Shown here: piece after piece, positions 33,781 to 46,455 of the stretch
Numbering within the stretch: the stretch's first letter is position 1
Layout: the number at the start of each line of letters is the position of its first letter
Origin: Spisula solida
Taxonomy: Eukaryota > Mollusca > Bivalvia > Venerida > Mactridae
NCBI GenBank assembly: GCA_947247005.1
Contig: OX365948.1
Span: forward strand, 54,853,401 to 54,917,400
Reading direction: 5' to 3'
Length of the DNA: 64,000 bases
Translations under genes and position numbers: made by a program
The notes under the pieces: model-generated
Told to the model about the DNA's origin: nothing
What the model saw: the letters and a program-made list of their open reading frames with translations, nothing else
The model's database searches: none

Positions 33781-35105
33781 GTTAAATCATACACACTGTG
33801 GGAGGGATGTATTTGGTTCAAATTAATTATTGGCGTGTTGTTATATGGTTGGTTGTTGAGTTGCTAGCTTACTAAGTATTCAATGTTGGGCAACATGTCT
33901 CTACCTGACATTGAAGGTTATCCTTGGAACGTATACATGTATGAGACGGTAAAAAATGTACTAATCCCGATGCACCGTTTCCCAGTCCCTCAGATCATTG
34001 TACTATTTTCGTATGGATCCGACGCAACTGAGAATTGGTGTATCGGGATTATTACCGCCGATGTGATCATAACATAATTGTGTTAATGGGATGTCTCTGA
34101 AACACATACATTTTTGTGTCAGTATTCTCTGTTGGTGTATTGCATTGAAATTGGAAATGACAACTTGTTTCATAAAACGTTAACTTTGCAAGTTGAAATA
34201 AAATATAGCACATTATTTTCGTTTTGTTATAAATGGACCGGTGCTATTACTGTGTACTTCTATTAGAGTATTAAAACCAAATTACGTTTTCATGATACAT
34301 ACATACGAAATGAATGTGTTCCTTTTGCCGGTTAGAAACAAGAGTGCTTGGATATGGATATGGAAAGCGATTGAACTTTCCAATAACTAATTCAAGTAAC
34401 GGGCCTGGTAAATTACTCGGAGAATAATTTGACAATCAACAGCGACAAATCCTAACAGACATGGATTGTGGGAAGACAATCAGAGAACAGAGCCATAAAC
34501 TACATGACTACCCAATAGGGACTACTTACTGTTTTATATGACAGTAATAAAGCAGATTCGATCGGGAGAAAAATTGATGTATAATGTTGATTGCTAAATG
34601 TCTCTACTTTGCATCATGTGTCAAATATCCTACTACTGGTTCATCACACGCTTCGGATGGACTCTTTATGTTTAGTGCATACGCTTCAGAGGGACATCCT
34701 GTGGAAGAAAACTTTGTATGGCTGCTACCAAGAGGTTCTTCTAGATCTACTGTATAAGTGAATATATCCGCGGGTCAAAATGTTAGCGAATTTTATATTC
34801 AGACATTTGACGTTTTTTATTCGTTCTTTGTAGGTCAAAATGTACGCGAGAGGAAATGTTGGCGAATTTATAAATTCGCGGAAATAATTTATCAACATCT
34901 TTTAATACAATTATGATACATTATTTTTGAAATGTCGATAAGTGTGCAAAGGAACATTATTGCATAGTAGATGGGACGCTTCCATTGCAAGTCATTGCAC
35001 GTAACGTTGTTTGTCAACAGTTTCCAGTCAAAGTCTGCGTCCTGTTGACCTAACCAATATTCATAGAATCAACGAGTTCTAACTTCCTCTTCCACAAAGG
35101 TGACT

Positions 35106-35364
35106 GGAAAAATATAGTAACAAAATCAGACAGGGAAGGCAGCACTCAACTGAAACAACCGAGCACAGAAAACATACAAAAAACATTTCACGACACAATG
35201 CCCAACACACAACTGAACGAGGGGGTAAATTAACCGCTGAAAGTCGATGTTCAAGCTGTCAAAAAGTAGAAAGTACAAGGCCCTGCTGTCAAAAAGCCAT
35301 AAAAGACCTGATTTCAGCTATTAAATAGCCTTATTGCGTAGTGTCAACTATAAAACGCTGAATG
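35106..35364 (-). repeat. Family A insertion in U1 only
   Basis: Starts gaaaaatatagtaacaaaatc, then agacagggaaggcagcactc and actgaaacaaccgagcacag. It ends aaaacgctgaatg and includes repeated (ag)ctgtcaaaaag sub-blocks. U2 at about 44,015-44,040 joins the two flanks directly. A second fragment (+) lies at 35,558-35,672. Confidence 0.8.
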
Positions 35365-36423
35365 AAAACATATTGCACATGTTGAGGACATAACCACTTA
35401 GCCCCTGGCGTGTAGGTAAAAGAACCTTTTTGTCGGAAAACCAAACATCGATTTGTAGTATGACAGTCTAATGCCCAACGGACTGTAACACTTGCTAACA
35501 TGTACAAGTTTAATTGGCCAGATAGACACTAGACTGTGTAGCAAATCAGTTGCACACTTTTCTCTTGTTTATTTTTATTTTAGTCCGTTGTACTTGTAAG
35601 TTATGTGTTCGTTTTATGCCTTCCTGCTCTGCTGTTTCTGTTGAATGCTGCATTGCCTGTTCGATGTGTTCTGATCATTTAGCTGCGCGGACCTCAATAG
35701 AGGAATTACTGCAATTACCCTTATTACTGTTTTGTTATACCCCTATAGTGTGAGTTTGTCTTTTGGGAAAATGAACTTAGTAAATTAAAATGCTTAACGG
35801 ATTTAATTTATAACCTGTTCTCCCGAAAAACAACTGACAAATGAACAGGGTGCCGAATAGTATATATACCTTAATTTAGAAGGAAACGTTGGAAGAGTTC
35901 GAGTATACCATCATGTTACTTTATCAAATGGTGCGAATGTCGTTTTATTTACGGCAACGTGCGTGTTTGAAGCTAAACCTGATTCATTGTTATGCACTGT
36001 TAGTGAAGGATAGGTTGCCCATGGATATTAGATGTACGTCGTTCTAAGTTCGAAATTGTAAGCCCTGTCCTTGAAATGGTTTCCTTTAAGTAGTATGTAT
36101 CTTATCTGATAGTCTTACTCTTTTTGTGTGTCTATTATTATTTAAGCGTGAACTATATGCTTAATTGAATCATTGGTAGTTCGTCTGATTGATTGATTAA
36201 TTGATTGGGTGATTAAATATCAATACAAAATTATTGTAGATACAGTTATCTTAAGTTATCGCATATTCTTTAACCGAAATTATGTTAACAATCTTTAATG
36301 CTAAATCATTGTTACTCCTCAGGCTCAAAATACTATATTTCTTTGGATAATTATTTTTTTCTTGTTTATTGTTCTTAAGACTTTATGAGGATCTAATGGT
36401 TGGCCTTATACAACTCGAATACA

Positions 36424-36520
36424 AAGGTAATAACAAATCTGACAGGGAAGGCAGCACTCAATAGAAACAACAAAGCAGGATAAGCACGAAAATTGAACAC
36501 ATATAATAAATAATCACAGA
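36424..36520 (-). repeat. Family A head fragment
   Basis: Contains ggtaataacaaatctgacaggg followed by aaggcagcactcaatagaaac. U2 near 44,855 lacks it. Confidence 0.6.
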
Positions 36521-37225
36521 TCAAAACGTTTCCTCTTGAAGTAAAGTCTATATTGCAATTGTTTTGTCCACCAGAGCACTAGATTGATTGACGTTGTTAT
36601 CTTTTTAGTATGACGTCATCAAAACTCGAGTATCGTTGACTGTTTGTATCGCGCACGCAAGCCGTCGGCGGTTTACCAAAATAGTGCCAAAGATAAATAT
36701 GAAGTAGTTTTGTAGGGATAAGTCTGTTTTTGATATAGTCAAATATCGAAAGAGGCAGTGGATTCATTGACAACCATCAATCTATTAGCATAAAACTGTA
36801 CTGTTTCATATACTAAAACTTTATATCCAAACATCCAGTTCAGGATTATCTATTTTGGCATTTGACTTATAAATCTTATATGTAAGCATAATATACTAAT
36901 GATACTCGGTAAGATGTAAGACTTTTTGAAAACAATAACTCTGCGCTTTTCGAAACTCAAAATTCGTCCTTTACGCGTGATGACCCGTACCATATCTCGA
37001 CGTTTATGCAAACCTTTATCAAAACACCCAGTTTATCAAAACACCCAGTAAGCATAATATTCTGACGAGACTCGGTAAGGTGTAAGGCTTTTTGGAAACA
37101 ATAACTTTCCGCTTTTCGAACCTCAAGATTCGTCCAGTATGCGTTATGACCCGTACCATATCTCAACGTTTATGCCGAATTTTCGTTAAGTCTAATGATT
37201 TTCCATCATTATGTACAATTCACAA

Positions 37226-37471
37226 GGACACTGTTTTATCTAAGCACTGACGGAAATCTTACAAATACGGACATATTTAAAGTCTTTATAATTCTTCAAC
37301 AAATTAAAATGGTGGTGAAGTGATTTTCAAGAATAATAATATTTCAGTTAATGAACTCCTTCAATCCGTATCGGTTCCCTATTTGTAGTTATAAACGCAT
37401 TGTATAAATATGGAATTTAAATTTGAGCGTAAGTTTAAGATTTCCGAGAGTGCTTGGATACAACAGTACCC
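37226..37471. mobile_element. Family G element in U1
   Basis: The left end cactgttttatctaagcactg is slightly degraded. The right end is gtgcttggatacaacagtaccc. Inner blocks (cggaaatcttac; gagcgtaagtttaagatttccg) are inverted. The same insertion is in U2 at 45,490-45,735. Confidence 0.75.
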
Positions 37472-37718
37472 AGATAACGACGGTCGACTGTGTAAATATG
37501 CCAAGAAGGAATAATAAACCCTCTGCATGTTTGCATTTATTGGTTTTGTAATAAACGTTCACGTTATATTCACCTTCGTCTTCTAATGTAAAGCTTTGTT
37601 TTCTTTCCCGTTAAAACGTTTCCATCTTCACATGTCCAAATTAATTGATTATTCATTGAAATGTCTGATTACTTGGATATTCACATTCATGAAACTGATA
37701 TGAGCATTATGCATTACC

Positions 37719-37850
37719 ATGCAGAACTTGACGAAATCTGAACCACTAAACCTCTCTCAACAAATCGATATATATGTCAGTCAAAAATGGAAAAATGAAC
37801 TTGATATTGATGGGAAGCATCTTCTGGGACCATTCATGAGATGTGAGTAG
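37719..37850 (+). pseudogene. Truncated partner of the 159-codon U2 frame
   Basis: An ATG opens MQNLTKSEPLNLSQQIDIYV and runs to an in-frame TAG at 37,848-37,850, where U2 has TGG (tryptophan). Similarity continues past the stop to about 37,995. Between the copies nearly all codon differences are replacements (N/D, F/V, G/R, I/T, R/I, C/Y, P/Q) with one silent change, so no constraint is seen. Confidence 0.4.
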
Positions 37851-39885
37851 GGTTATATATCATACTTGTTGTCATGTGATTCAACAGAAACTGTTCGGTT
37901 TATATTCTATACATTGTCGGAAGGCATATATCTGAAGCAAATTATGAATTGTTCTGTTTTAGCGTTTGACTATTAATATTCACTTTCTGATTTAAATGGA
38001 CAAAGAACGTTTGTTTTGGAATAAAGCAAAGACGCCAGCACACTTTAAACCAAGTTGGCAGAGAGTGGCGGATGTCATATGCCCCCCTTGGTGCAAAGAG
38101 GAATAGGTTAGTAAGTAAATGTTAATTACGTCCAAATGGGGCTTATATTCACTTGAGATTTGGGATTTAATCTATATTTGTAAATCCTAAGTGTTTATAG
38201 CTGTACCGAACACTCCGTCGTAAATTATATATAGGCATTCCAGACTTGCTTCGAACTAACAATAAATACGATTATCAATGCACTTTCCTAAAACAAATGT
38301 AGAGACATTACCTACATACACACCGTTAATAAAAACTGGGAATTAGCGCGACCACGACCGGTATATTGGATATTTGAAGTTACCGAGTATATATAGTATA
38401 GGAACATTTTCTAAAACAGTAATTAATACTGATCGGATCGATGGCGGGTCCTGTTATTTATACTGTTATTACTCCTGGTGTAGTTAATGATTGCCCTGAC
38501 GATTTATAAATTGGGAAAGCTCGTCTGTGATGTCTCGATATACTGTCTCATTACCTGTTGTTTGTATTAGATACAAATTCTGTCAAATTAGATTGTGCTG
38601 GTAGGAAATTGCAATAATTGATACCGATTGGTACGAAATGCTTCTGTTTTTGGTTCATGTTGTATGCATATGGCGATAGTGTAATCTATTTAGCCGGTTC
38701 ATAATGTGTATATTGTTCAAATTGTTGCTGCGTTTGTGGTGAAAACCTTAGAGATTTGATTGTATTCTTCACCTTTCGCCCTGCAGTCATCTTTATATGC
38801 TTTTCAACATCCATTGCCGGCATCAGTACATTGATAGATATCGCAATATTAAGCGGTGCTGTTTAGTTTCTCCAACATCCGTCGCTATATTATTAGATCA
38901 ACGTTTGGGAACTGGTAAGTGATTTTCCATAATATTAAATGTTTATATAACCTCATTAACACTAAACACACTGGCATGAATAATATCTGAAACTATTTCA
39001 ACTAAGTCTTGTTCCATGTATTATATCGGAGCTCTGAAATCAACATACGGCATTCGACATTCAAACAATTAAAACATAATTTCATTACTAGCATTGAGTT
39101 ATTTGTCGTATGAAGTATGCAATTGGAAGCATAAAACGATTTTGCTAATTCTATCACCTAGACATGTGTACAACTCCAACTGATCTTATATGTTCTCTTG
39201 TTAGTTTCCATTGCAAACAAGTTGACAGTATCTAAACCGTTGAGCAAAATAAAGTATTTTTTCAGATGTGTTTGTTTAATTCCATCGAATCACGAAACGT
39301 ATATTTATGTGAAAGTTCTGTAAATTATCGCGTCTGATTATAACTCGAATGTTTTCCTTTTCTTCTGCGTTCTATCTGCTAATCTTCTATGGTCGTTTAT
39401 AACTTCAGCTTGTGTGTTGTGAAGAAATGTATTGCCTTCTTTAGGTTGCTGGTACCTTGCCACATCTTAATCTCGATGAATTAGTCTGTGTGCCAAATTC
39501 TCTCTTGTGCTTCCTCCAGATTGTAACGATTTACAGTATACGGAATGGTATCTGCCCTTCTGTCCCATGACTGACATTCAGCTGTCTCTGCAACACCCAG
39601 TATTTAACACAGATGTTTACTTTATACATATTCTCGAAGATGTATCTAAGAATAACTTTGTGAAGCCATTAACTCTTTGAAGTTGACCTTAAGAATCGGG
39701 GCGCACTAGTATGGAACTATACACATCATCGATTGGTTTCCGGGACTGCTAGTGCGTGTAGACTGACATGGATAACGACTTTTAGTTCACATGGTTAATA
39801 CAAAGCCGTGAAATATACTTGATTGTTAATTTTTATAGTGTTTAGTTCTCCCTCGCAACTGGAGGCCATCGGCCAGTTATGCAGG

Positions 39886-40165
39886 GATGATACCGAATGG
39901 CCACGAACTACGACTGTCGCAAAAATACTAGTAGTGTTCAGTGTCGCTATCCTTCTTCATTTATTGCGAAATACTGCGGTCAATCAATATTCTGAAAATT
40001 AATAATCTGCCACCAGTTCGAAATACGTAGCAAAATTTGCTCTTTCACAACCAACCGCATACGGAAATCCTGACCGTAGCATCTGTCGTTTTTTTGATAT
40101 ACAATAACATATCCGACCGAGAAGGCAGCGCTCAACAGAAACATTCAATCACGAGCGGCACAAAA
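39886..40165 (+). pseudogene. Broken partner of the 49.6 kb frame
   Basis: ATGATACCGAATGGCCACG opens like 49,565, but indels bring a TAG after 14 codons. The later stretch (ttcacaaccaaccgcatacgg...cctgaccgtagcatctgtc) matches out of frame. It ends in a family A fragment (gaaggcagcgctcaacagaaac) at 40,104-40,170. Confidence 0.4.
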
Positions 40166-40522
40166 AGGCACTCACACACACGAATGTAAAAGGCCATTTT
40201 CTTTATATGTATAATATGTCCTTATATTCTAGGCAGCATAACTTAGGATCGGCGCCCCTTAGGATGATTATATGTGTCATAGTGTTAACAGATGACGTCG
40301 TTAATCCATTACAAAATTTATTAAAAACACCATTGTTGCCAATATTTGTGTTTTCTGTGTGAATCTTATTCATATGGCTGTTCACTATCCGCCTGGAACG
40401 TAATATGTGTTACTATTCTATATAATTACTTTATACAGAATAAAAAAGCACACTGGTATCAAAAGCGTCCCGCTTTATATAATATTGTTACTGAGCAATG
40501 TAATTTGTACGTTTCTCGAGTT

Positions 40523-40687
40523 ATGATTAAAGAAATTGCCAGCGCGTCTATCGACAGAATGTCTACAAATAGAATTGAATATAAATCTCCATTGATTTCC
40601 TATTTCCACTTCATGAGAGATTTAATTAATATAATTATTATTTTCTATTTCACTCACATAGTTCAATGTTGTGAGCAATGTTGTTAG
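40523..40687 (+). other. 55-codon ATG frame duplicated in U1/U2, unknown
   Basis: MIKEIASASIDRMSTNRIEY then KSPLISYFHFMRDLINIIII and FYFTHIVQCCEQCC, stop. The frame is open further upstream without an ATG to about 40,346. The tail is a hydrophobic Ile-rich stretch followed by a CC..CC end. Against U2 (50,520-50,684) there are about 8 replacement and 3 silent differences, close to neutral. Confidence 0.2.
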
Positions 40688-41191
40688 TTATACATGTATA
40701 TGTATGTATTTGTTTTCTCGGATGAATGTAAACCTTTCTATTGTCACCCGGCCTCCCAAGAAGTTCAGAACATGCTTGTGTCTGTAAATACGAGTCTGAG
40801 ATATTGCTTTGTAAATCAAGCATGTGTTGTGGATATTCACATTCGTGGTAATAAACAAGTGTAGGCCTACATGATTTATCAGACATTTTAGTATAAAATA
40901 AACCATGTGTGTTTGCTTAAGTAACCATTTTCCAACAGTTGAATAACCGTATCATTGTTTGTAAACATTACAAAATCATCGACGATAGTTTTAAAAATTA
41001 AAGCATTATACACAAAAAGATGTAACTATTATGTAACACTTATGAATGTGTCAATAGTGCTGTATAGAATTACACATTGACATGCACTGTTTTAAGAATG
41101 AATTAACATTTGAACTGATGTATTCTGTATACCATTGATGCCATTCATAATCCGGTGACTCACCATAAACAAGTAATCTCAGAACACGGAG

Positions 41192-41362
41192 ATGTTGAAG
41201 CTGTTGATCACGTTCGTTTCCTCGTTCACCGCCCTACAATTAGCTGAACCATCGGGGGTACTTCAATTCACCAATACTCACACCAAGAAAGCCAGTATCG
41301 CTTGTAATATCTGCAACTATTTTACCGTGTATGGAGCTTTTATCGCTCGTTCTGTGACATAA
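41192..41362 (+). other. Small secreted-peptide-like frame (56 codons)
   Basis: A true ATG opens MLKLLITFVSSFTALQLAEP. That leader has one early lysine, a hydrophobic core and small residues before a polar stretch, as in a signal peptide. The remainder contains ASIACNICNYFTVYGAFIAR and ends SVT, stop. In U2 the start ATG has become ATA, and eight extra in-frame codons lie in the middle. The reading frame and stop are otherwise kept across a 24-base indel. No family is recognised. It could be a short secreted peptide, a first exon or chance. Confidence 0.3.
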
Positions 41363-41836
41363 TGAATTGATGAGTTGGGACCTTAGAATATTATTTTCTG
41401 ATCTCAGCCCAGTAACACTCAGATATGTTCCTTAACACAAAACGTGTAATTGCGTCAAGTAATTGAATACAGCGAAATAAATAGGTTTTCTTGACGCTGA
41501 TAAAATTTAATTAAATGGACAGACAATTTGTTCTATAGATATTAGTTTGGTTTGTTGTTTTCCACTACGATAGATTAGGTGTCAGCCCCACCAACATGAA
41601 TGATGGATAGAAAAAGATCTTAAAGACAACTTACTAAAATTCATTTGACAAAGAAGTCAAATCCCTCATTTCCTATCACGGGTGACAATGTATAGAAAAC
41701 GCAATTGAATTAGCAATCACACGATCACTTCATTACTGAATGGAATACTAGAAGCAATTTATGATTAAGTGTCATTTGTTAGTGATGTTTGGGTTGTGTT
41801 ATCGTAGCTATCTGGGAGGATGTAAGTGGTAATTAT

Positions 41837-41912
41837 TTCCTCTTTGCCAATAATTGGCTGAACCGTTTAGATGTTTACGCTATCCTCTTTGTCGTCAACA
41901 AATGACCGTTTA
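41837..41912 (+). repeat. 45-bp minisatellite remnant at the U1/U2 junction
   Basis: About 1.6 units: cctctttgccaataattggc, tgaaccgtttagatgtttac, then gctatcctctttgtcgtcaac. It then runs directly into the first bases of U2 (gaccgtttacatg), which themselves resemble the unit. Confidence 0.8.
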
Positions 41913-42499
41913 CATGCACATTGTACGCATTGACAAGTTAAAGTATGGCCTGGGTATGTTACACTTTCAGCAATCTGTTGATTATTACACCTCCATATTC
42001 CTATAAGGGCATTTAAGCGTCATTTACATTTAATTCAAATCTTCAAGTTTCGGTGACATTTCTGAAATTGAAGCCTTTCTTGCTTTGATTAATCAAACGC
42101 AATTTAGGTTTGATTATTTTTCTCTGGAGATTTCCTGACATGATAATGCAACCCATGAATTCAAACGACGACTTGTAAGGCGTTTCATTTTTTGTTTACT
42201 TAATTAATGAATACTAGAACAAATATGCAAATTGGATTAGAAGCAAGTAAGATACTGTTTGCGTCATATCCCTAATTGAATCTAGTATAATTGAATCATC
42301 ATAGACTGACGAGTCGGATACTGTTTATAAAACACAATATTAAATAACAGCACGAGATATTTGGCAACGACCATTGACGAAGGAGTCTATCACAAAAACT
42401 CATATTCCACTTGTTCAACTATTGGAATTATTATCACGTATGAAAAGGGTATGAAATATACATGTATTTCATCTTGTTACTTTTTTAATACACTGTGGC

Positions 42500-42709
42500 T
42501 AACTAGGTCATTCAGCGTTTTGACAGTTAGGACTTGGACTTTAGATTTGTTGACAGCTCAAACATGGGCTTTCAGTGGTTAAGTTTAATTTCTTGTTCAG
42601 TTTTGTGTTGGGTAGTGTATTCGTGCTATATCAGGTTATTTATGTTTTTTGTGCTCGGTTGGTTAAGTTGAGAGCTGCCTTCCCCGTCCGATTTTCTATT
42701 ATCTTTTTG
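42500..42709 (+). repeat. Family A element, full length
   Basis: Starts taactaggtcattcagcgtt, then gacagttaggacttggactt, ttctcttgttcag-type blocks and gtgctcggttggttaag, ending ccgtccgattttctattatc. It is orthologous in position to 33,562-33,780. Confidence 0.8.
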
Positions 42710-45489
42710 ATAAAGCATACACACTGTGAGAGGGATGCAATTGGTTCAAACACATGCTTGACCTGTTGTTATATGGTTGGTTGTTGAGCTCTTAGCTTAT
42801 TCAATGTTGGGCAACATGTCTCTACCTGACTGATTCTTGGCATTGAAGGTAAAACTTTGAACGTATATGTCACGGTACAAAAGTGTACTAATTCCGATAC
42901 ATCACTTCTCAGTTACCTCATATAATTGTACTGTTTTCATATGGCTCTGACGGAACTGAGAATCTGTGTATCGGGATTTTTACCGATGATGTGATCATAA
43001 CATAATTGAGTTAATGGGATGTCTCTGAAACACATAGAACTTTGTGTCAATATGCTCTGTTGGTGTATTTCATTGATATTGGAAATGACAATTTGTTTCA
43101 TAAAACGTTAACTTTGCAAGTTGAAATTAAATATGACACAAAACTTCCCTTTTCCTATATATTGTGTACTTCTATTAGAGTATTAAAACAAAATTTACTT
43201 ACATATGCTGTGACGAATATAAGTGTGTTCCTTTTGTCAGTTAGGAACAAGTGTGCTTGGATATGAATATGGAAAACAATTGAACTTTCCAATAACTAAT
43301 TCAAGTAACGGGCCTGGTAAATCTCTCGGAGAATAATTTGACAATCTACAGCGACAAATCTTAACAGACTTGGATTATGGGAAGACAATCAGAGAACAGA
43401 GTCGATAACTACATGACTACCCAATAGGGACTACTTACTGTTTTATATGACAGTAATAAAGCAGATTGGATCGGAAGAAAAAATCATGCATCAAATATCT
43501 GACAACTGGTTTAGCACACGCTTTGGATGGACTCATATTTATGTTTAATGCATACTCTTCATAGCGGCCTCCTCTGAAAGTACACGTTGTATGGCTGATA
43601 TCAAGAGGTTCATCTGGATCAACTACATAAGAGGATATTTTCGCGGGTCAACGAGTTTTGTCAAATTTTGTATTTCAAACATTTGGAAATATTTGTGTTT
43701 TTTTTTTATTTATTAGTAGAGTTCTTTGTTGGTCAAAATGTACGTGAGAGGAGAAATGTTGGCGAATTTATACATTCGCGGAAATAACTGATCAACAGTG
43801 TCTAATACAATTATGATACATTCGTGTTTTTTTTGAAATGTTGACGAGTGTGTGTAAAGGAATATTATTGCAGATTTGATTGGGCGCTATTATTGCAAGT
43901 CATTGCACCTAACGTTGTTTGTCAACAGTTTCCAGTCATAATATGCGTCTGGTTGACCTAACCAATATATCTAAATTGAATTATCAACCAGTGCCAACTT
44001 TCTGTTCCATGCGATAAGCGCCTTGTAACATACTGCGCATGTTGAGAGTTTGTAACTGAGATAATACATGTACAACCTGAGGTAACCTATCATAGACCAT
44101 ACTACTCACAACAATGCTACTTTAATCACATAGCGTAGTGGTAAGGGAGGTCACTGCGTATGAGTTTGAGTGTACCTCTCAAAGGACTGAACTATGTGTG
44201 CTGTGCGGGCCTCAATACATGGATGGTTGAAAAATGTTATCTTGCACTTTTATCGTGCATAATAATAACATTCATGACAAATATTTATGTAGCATGGTAC
44301 CCCCATAGTGTGTGTTTGTCGTTTTAGGGAATGAGCAAAGTAATTTAAAATGCTTAACTGATTGAATTGATAACCTGTTCTCTCGAAAAACAACTGCCAA
44401 ATGAACATGATGCTGGACAGTGGGTAGCACTAAATTAAGAAGGAAATACATCGTAGTATGTACATATTGGACGAATACGCGTATACCACCATGTTACTTT
44501 ATCAAATGGTGTGAATGTCGTTCTATTTTTAGCAACGTGTGTTTTCGAAGCTAAACTTGAATCATTGTTATGCATTGTTAGTGAAGGTAAGGTTGCTCAT
44601 ACACACTGAGACATATGCCGTTCTATGTTCGAAATTGTTACCCACTTCCCTTTAAATAGTATGTATGTTATCTGAAAATCTGGTTCTCAAGGAGTATCTA
44701 TAACTAATTTACCGTATATTACTTTAAATAAAACACGCTTAATTGATTGTTTGGATAGATTGATTAATTGATTGGGTACCAATACCTAAGTTATTGTAGA
44801 TCCAGTTTTCTTCAGTTTAGCCTACGCTTTAACCGACATTATGAACACACAGAATAGTAAAATCACAGATCGCCAAGTTTCCTCTTGAAGTAAAGTCTGC
44901 ATTATTATTGTTTTGTCCGCCTGATCACTAGATTGATTGACGTTGTTATCATTTTGGCATGGCATTATCTAAACTCGAGTATCGACGACAGTTTGTATCG
45001 CGCACGCAAGCTCGTCGGTGGTTTACGAAAATCGTGCCAAAGATGAATATAAAGTAGTTTTGTAGGGATATGTCTGTTTTTGATATCCTTTTTATAGTCC
45101 AATATCGCAAGAGATAGGGGACAACTTGACAACCACCAATCTATGAGCATAAACATTGCAATATTTCATATAACTTTATATCAAAACACACAGTTAGTTT
45201 AAGTTAATCTATTTAATAAAACTCGATATATTTCATATACAATGTACTAGAACTTTATATCAAAACACTTTAAGTTAATCTATTTTGGCATTTGACTTAT
45301 ATGTCTTATACGTAAACATGATATTCTGACGAGACTCGGTAAGATGTAAGGCTTCTTAAAATCAATAACTTTCCGCTTTTCGAAACTTAAGATTTGTCCT
45401 GTATGCGTTATGACCCGTACCATATCTCGACGTTTATGGCGAATTTTCCTTTAGTCTAATAATTGTCCATGAGCATGTACAATTTACAA

Positions 45490-45735
45490 GGATACTGTTT
45501 TATCTAAGCACTGACGGAAATCTTACAATTACGGACATTTTTAAAGTCTGAATAATTCTTCAAAAAAGTAAAATGGTGGTGAAGAGATTTTCAAGAATAA
45601 TAATATTTCAATTAATGAACTCCTTCAATCCGTATCGTTTCCCTATTTGTAGTTATAATCGCATTATATAAATATGGAATTTCAATTCGAGCGTAAGTTT
45701 AAGATTTCCGAGAGTGCGTGAATACAACAGTACCC
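45490..45735. mobile_element. Family G element in U2
   Basis: Left end gatactgttttatctaagcac and right end gtgcgtgaatacaacagtaccc, with the same interior as 37,226-37,471. It was inserted before the tandem duplication. Confidence 0.75.
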
Positions 45736-45975
45736 AGATAACGACGGTGTAAATATGCCAAGAAGGAATAATAAACCCTCTGCATGTTTGCATTTATTGG
45801 TTTTGTAATAAACGTTCACGTTATATTCATCTTCGTCTTCTAATGTAAATCTTTGTTTTCTTCCCCGTTAAAACGTTTCCATCTTCACATGTCCAAATTA
45901 ATTGATTATTCATTGAAATGTCTGATTACTAGGATTTTCACATTTATGAAACTGATATGAGCATTATGCATTACC

Positions 45976-46455
45976 ATGCAGAACTTGACGAAATCTGAAC
46001 CACTAAACCTCTCTCAACAAATCAATATATATTTCAGTCAAAAATGGAAAAATGAACTTGATATTGATGGAAAGCATCTTCTGGGACCATTCATGGGATG
46101 TGAGTGGGGTTATATATCATACTTGTTGTCATGTGATTCAATAGAAACTGTTCGGTTTATATTCTATACATTGTCGGAAGGCAGATGCCTGAAGCCAATT
46201 ATGAATTGTTCTGTGAATTCGTATGATTATGAATACTCGCTTTTTGATATAATGTGTCGGTGTCTTTATGGGTCGCCCATGTGGTCCGCTGTTGTTGGTT
46301 CACACTGGCTCCGAGCCTCCGATTATGTTGAATTTACTACGGCGTCAGGTTGTAGGAGTCTAAAGTGTCGAGCTTTTGTGTTTAATTTTTCTTGTTCATT
46401 TGACGTCTGTCCTTGCAATAAATGCTTTATCTTTTTTGTATGTTCACTTTTGTGA
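45976..46455 (+). other. 159-codon ATG frame, unknown
   Basis: This is the longest ATG-initiated frame in the window. It opens MQNLTKSEPLNLSQQINIYF, and a middle part reads GCEWGYISYLLSCDSIETVR. The last 65 or so codons (from CRCLYGSPMWSAVV to the Cys/Phe-rich end CPCNKCFIFFVCSLL) lie in DNA absent from U1. There is no recognisable domain. The U1 partner has a TAG at the tryptophan codon. Replacement-heavy divergence argues against an active gene in both copies; a functional role for U2 alone cannot be excluded. Confidence 0.25.

Larger units (their letters stand above)
33008..41904 (+). repeat. Tandem unit U1 (~8.9 kb)
   Basis: Direct copy of U2. The left edge (accgtttacaagcacatcg) aligns with 41,905 and the right edge runs into the 45-bp minisatellite remnant at 41,837-41,912. 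Aligned blocks are roughly 90% identical by eye (about 10 differences in 113 bases at 34,093). U1 carries a family A insertion at 35,106-35,364 and further extra DNA around 35,370-36,500 that U2 lacks. It lacks a 1.7-kb block present in U2. Confidence 0.9.

Noticed and set aside
40523..40687. Conserved frame as evidence of a gene under selection
   Set aside because: About 8 replacement and 3 silent differences from the U2 copy match neutral expectation. Identity reflects recent duplication.
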